The notes under the pieces: model-generated
What the model saw: the letters and a program-made list of their open reading frames with translations, nothing else
Told to the model about the DNA's origin: nothing
Database searches by the model: none
Assembly: GCA_937873145.1 (NCBI GenBank)
Contig: CALMVK010000013.1
Coordinates: 1-46,908 of the forward strand
Reading direction: 5' to 3'
DNA: 46,908 nucleotides
Source: an uncultured Granulicella sp.
Lineage (GTDB): Bacteria > Acidobacteriota > Terriglobia > Terriglobales > Acidobacteriaceae
Shown: positions 46,777 to 46,908 of the stretch, piece after piece
Layout: every line of letters starts with the position of its first letter
Numbering within the stretch: position 1 is the stretch's first letter
Made by a program: the position numbers and the translations under genes

Positions 46777-46908
46777 CTAGCTGAGCAAAGGTGGCACCTC
46801 GTGCGAAATGGCAACTTCGATCAGCGTTGGCCGCGGCGAATGCAGGGCGTTGATATACGCCTCGCGAATATCCTCGGCGGTCGTGACGCGATGAGCGTCT
46901 ACGCCGTA
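46777..46908 (-). CDS. C-terminal end of a thiamine diphosphate-dependent enzyme, cut by window
   Basis: Only the last 43 residues are visible, entering from the right edge. GVDAHRVTTAEDIREAYINALHSPRPTLIEVAI is the typical C-terminus of acetolactate synthase or benzoylformate decarboxylase-like enzymes. The N-terminal and catalytic parts lie outside, so the substrate cannot be stated. The stop is 105 bases upstream of the paoA start on the same strand. Confidence 0.65.
   Translation of the reverse strand, partial: YGVDAHRVTTAEDIREAYINALHSPRPTLIEVAISHEVPPLLS

Overview
The window looks like a piece of an Acidobacteriota chromosome, most likely class Terriglobia (relatives of Granulicella, Edaphobacter or Terriglobus). 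This is inferred from the high GC content, the housekeeping set and the many acidobacterial-type exported and respiratory proteins. No rRNA, tRNA or CRISPR array was seen, so the placement is an inference.

Bases 1-16060 are compact housekeeping sequence: a TPM-domain exported protein cut by the left edge, oligopeptidase B, a methyltransferase, a minus-strand group (NAD(P)HX repair enzyme, tsaE, a receiver-like protein), sucA, an exported protein of unknown function, a 44-residue membrane protein, mutL, a repeat-rich Gly/Arg protein, cmk and a cold-shock protein.

Bases 16060-20590 hold an 850-base gene-poor stretch with a small inverted-repeat element, an intact type II NADH dehydrogenase, two decayed genes (a GH15 glucoamylase with most of its middle missing and a frameshifted SDR) and a DUF6629 membrane protein. 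Bases 20655-28844 are one minus-strand respiratory operon: caa3-type oxidase subunits II, I and III, a subunit-IV-like fusion, a diheme cytochrome c, a Rieske protein, a b6-like cytochrome b fused to cytochrome c, and CtaG. Together these could carry electrons from quinol to oxygen.

Bases 29000-36060 are a graveyard with live genes between: a resolvase remnant, an SDR, a second copy of the small repeat, a beta-propeller dehydrogenase with one nonsense codon and one frameshift, an intact ferritin-like protein, a TonB receptor with one frameshift, a manganese catalase with at least four lesions, and a MetX-like acyltransferase reduced to its two ends.

Bases 36088-46908 are accessory metabolism: an outer-membrane porin, oxalate decarboxylase and DUF1275 membrane protein in a row; a third copy of the repeat; a divergent SDR/HxlR regulator pair with a visible inverted repeat between them; an alpha/beta hydrolase carrying the residue set of fluoroacetate dehalogenases; a PaoABC-type molybdenum aldehyde oxidoreductase operon; and the tail of a thiamine-diphosphate enzyme cut by the right edge.

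No clearly new defence or mobile system was found. The strongest unusual signals are the 176-183 bp inverted-repeat element (one copy with its interior apparently flipped), the bc-caa3 operon with its fused and variant subunits, the repeat-rich mutL neighbour, and the two genes that kept only their ends through in-frame deletions.
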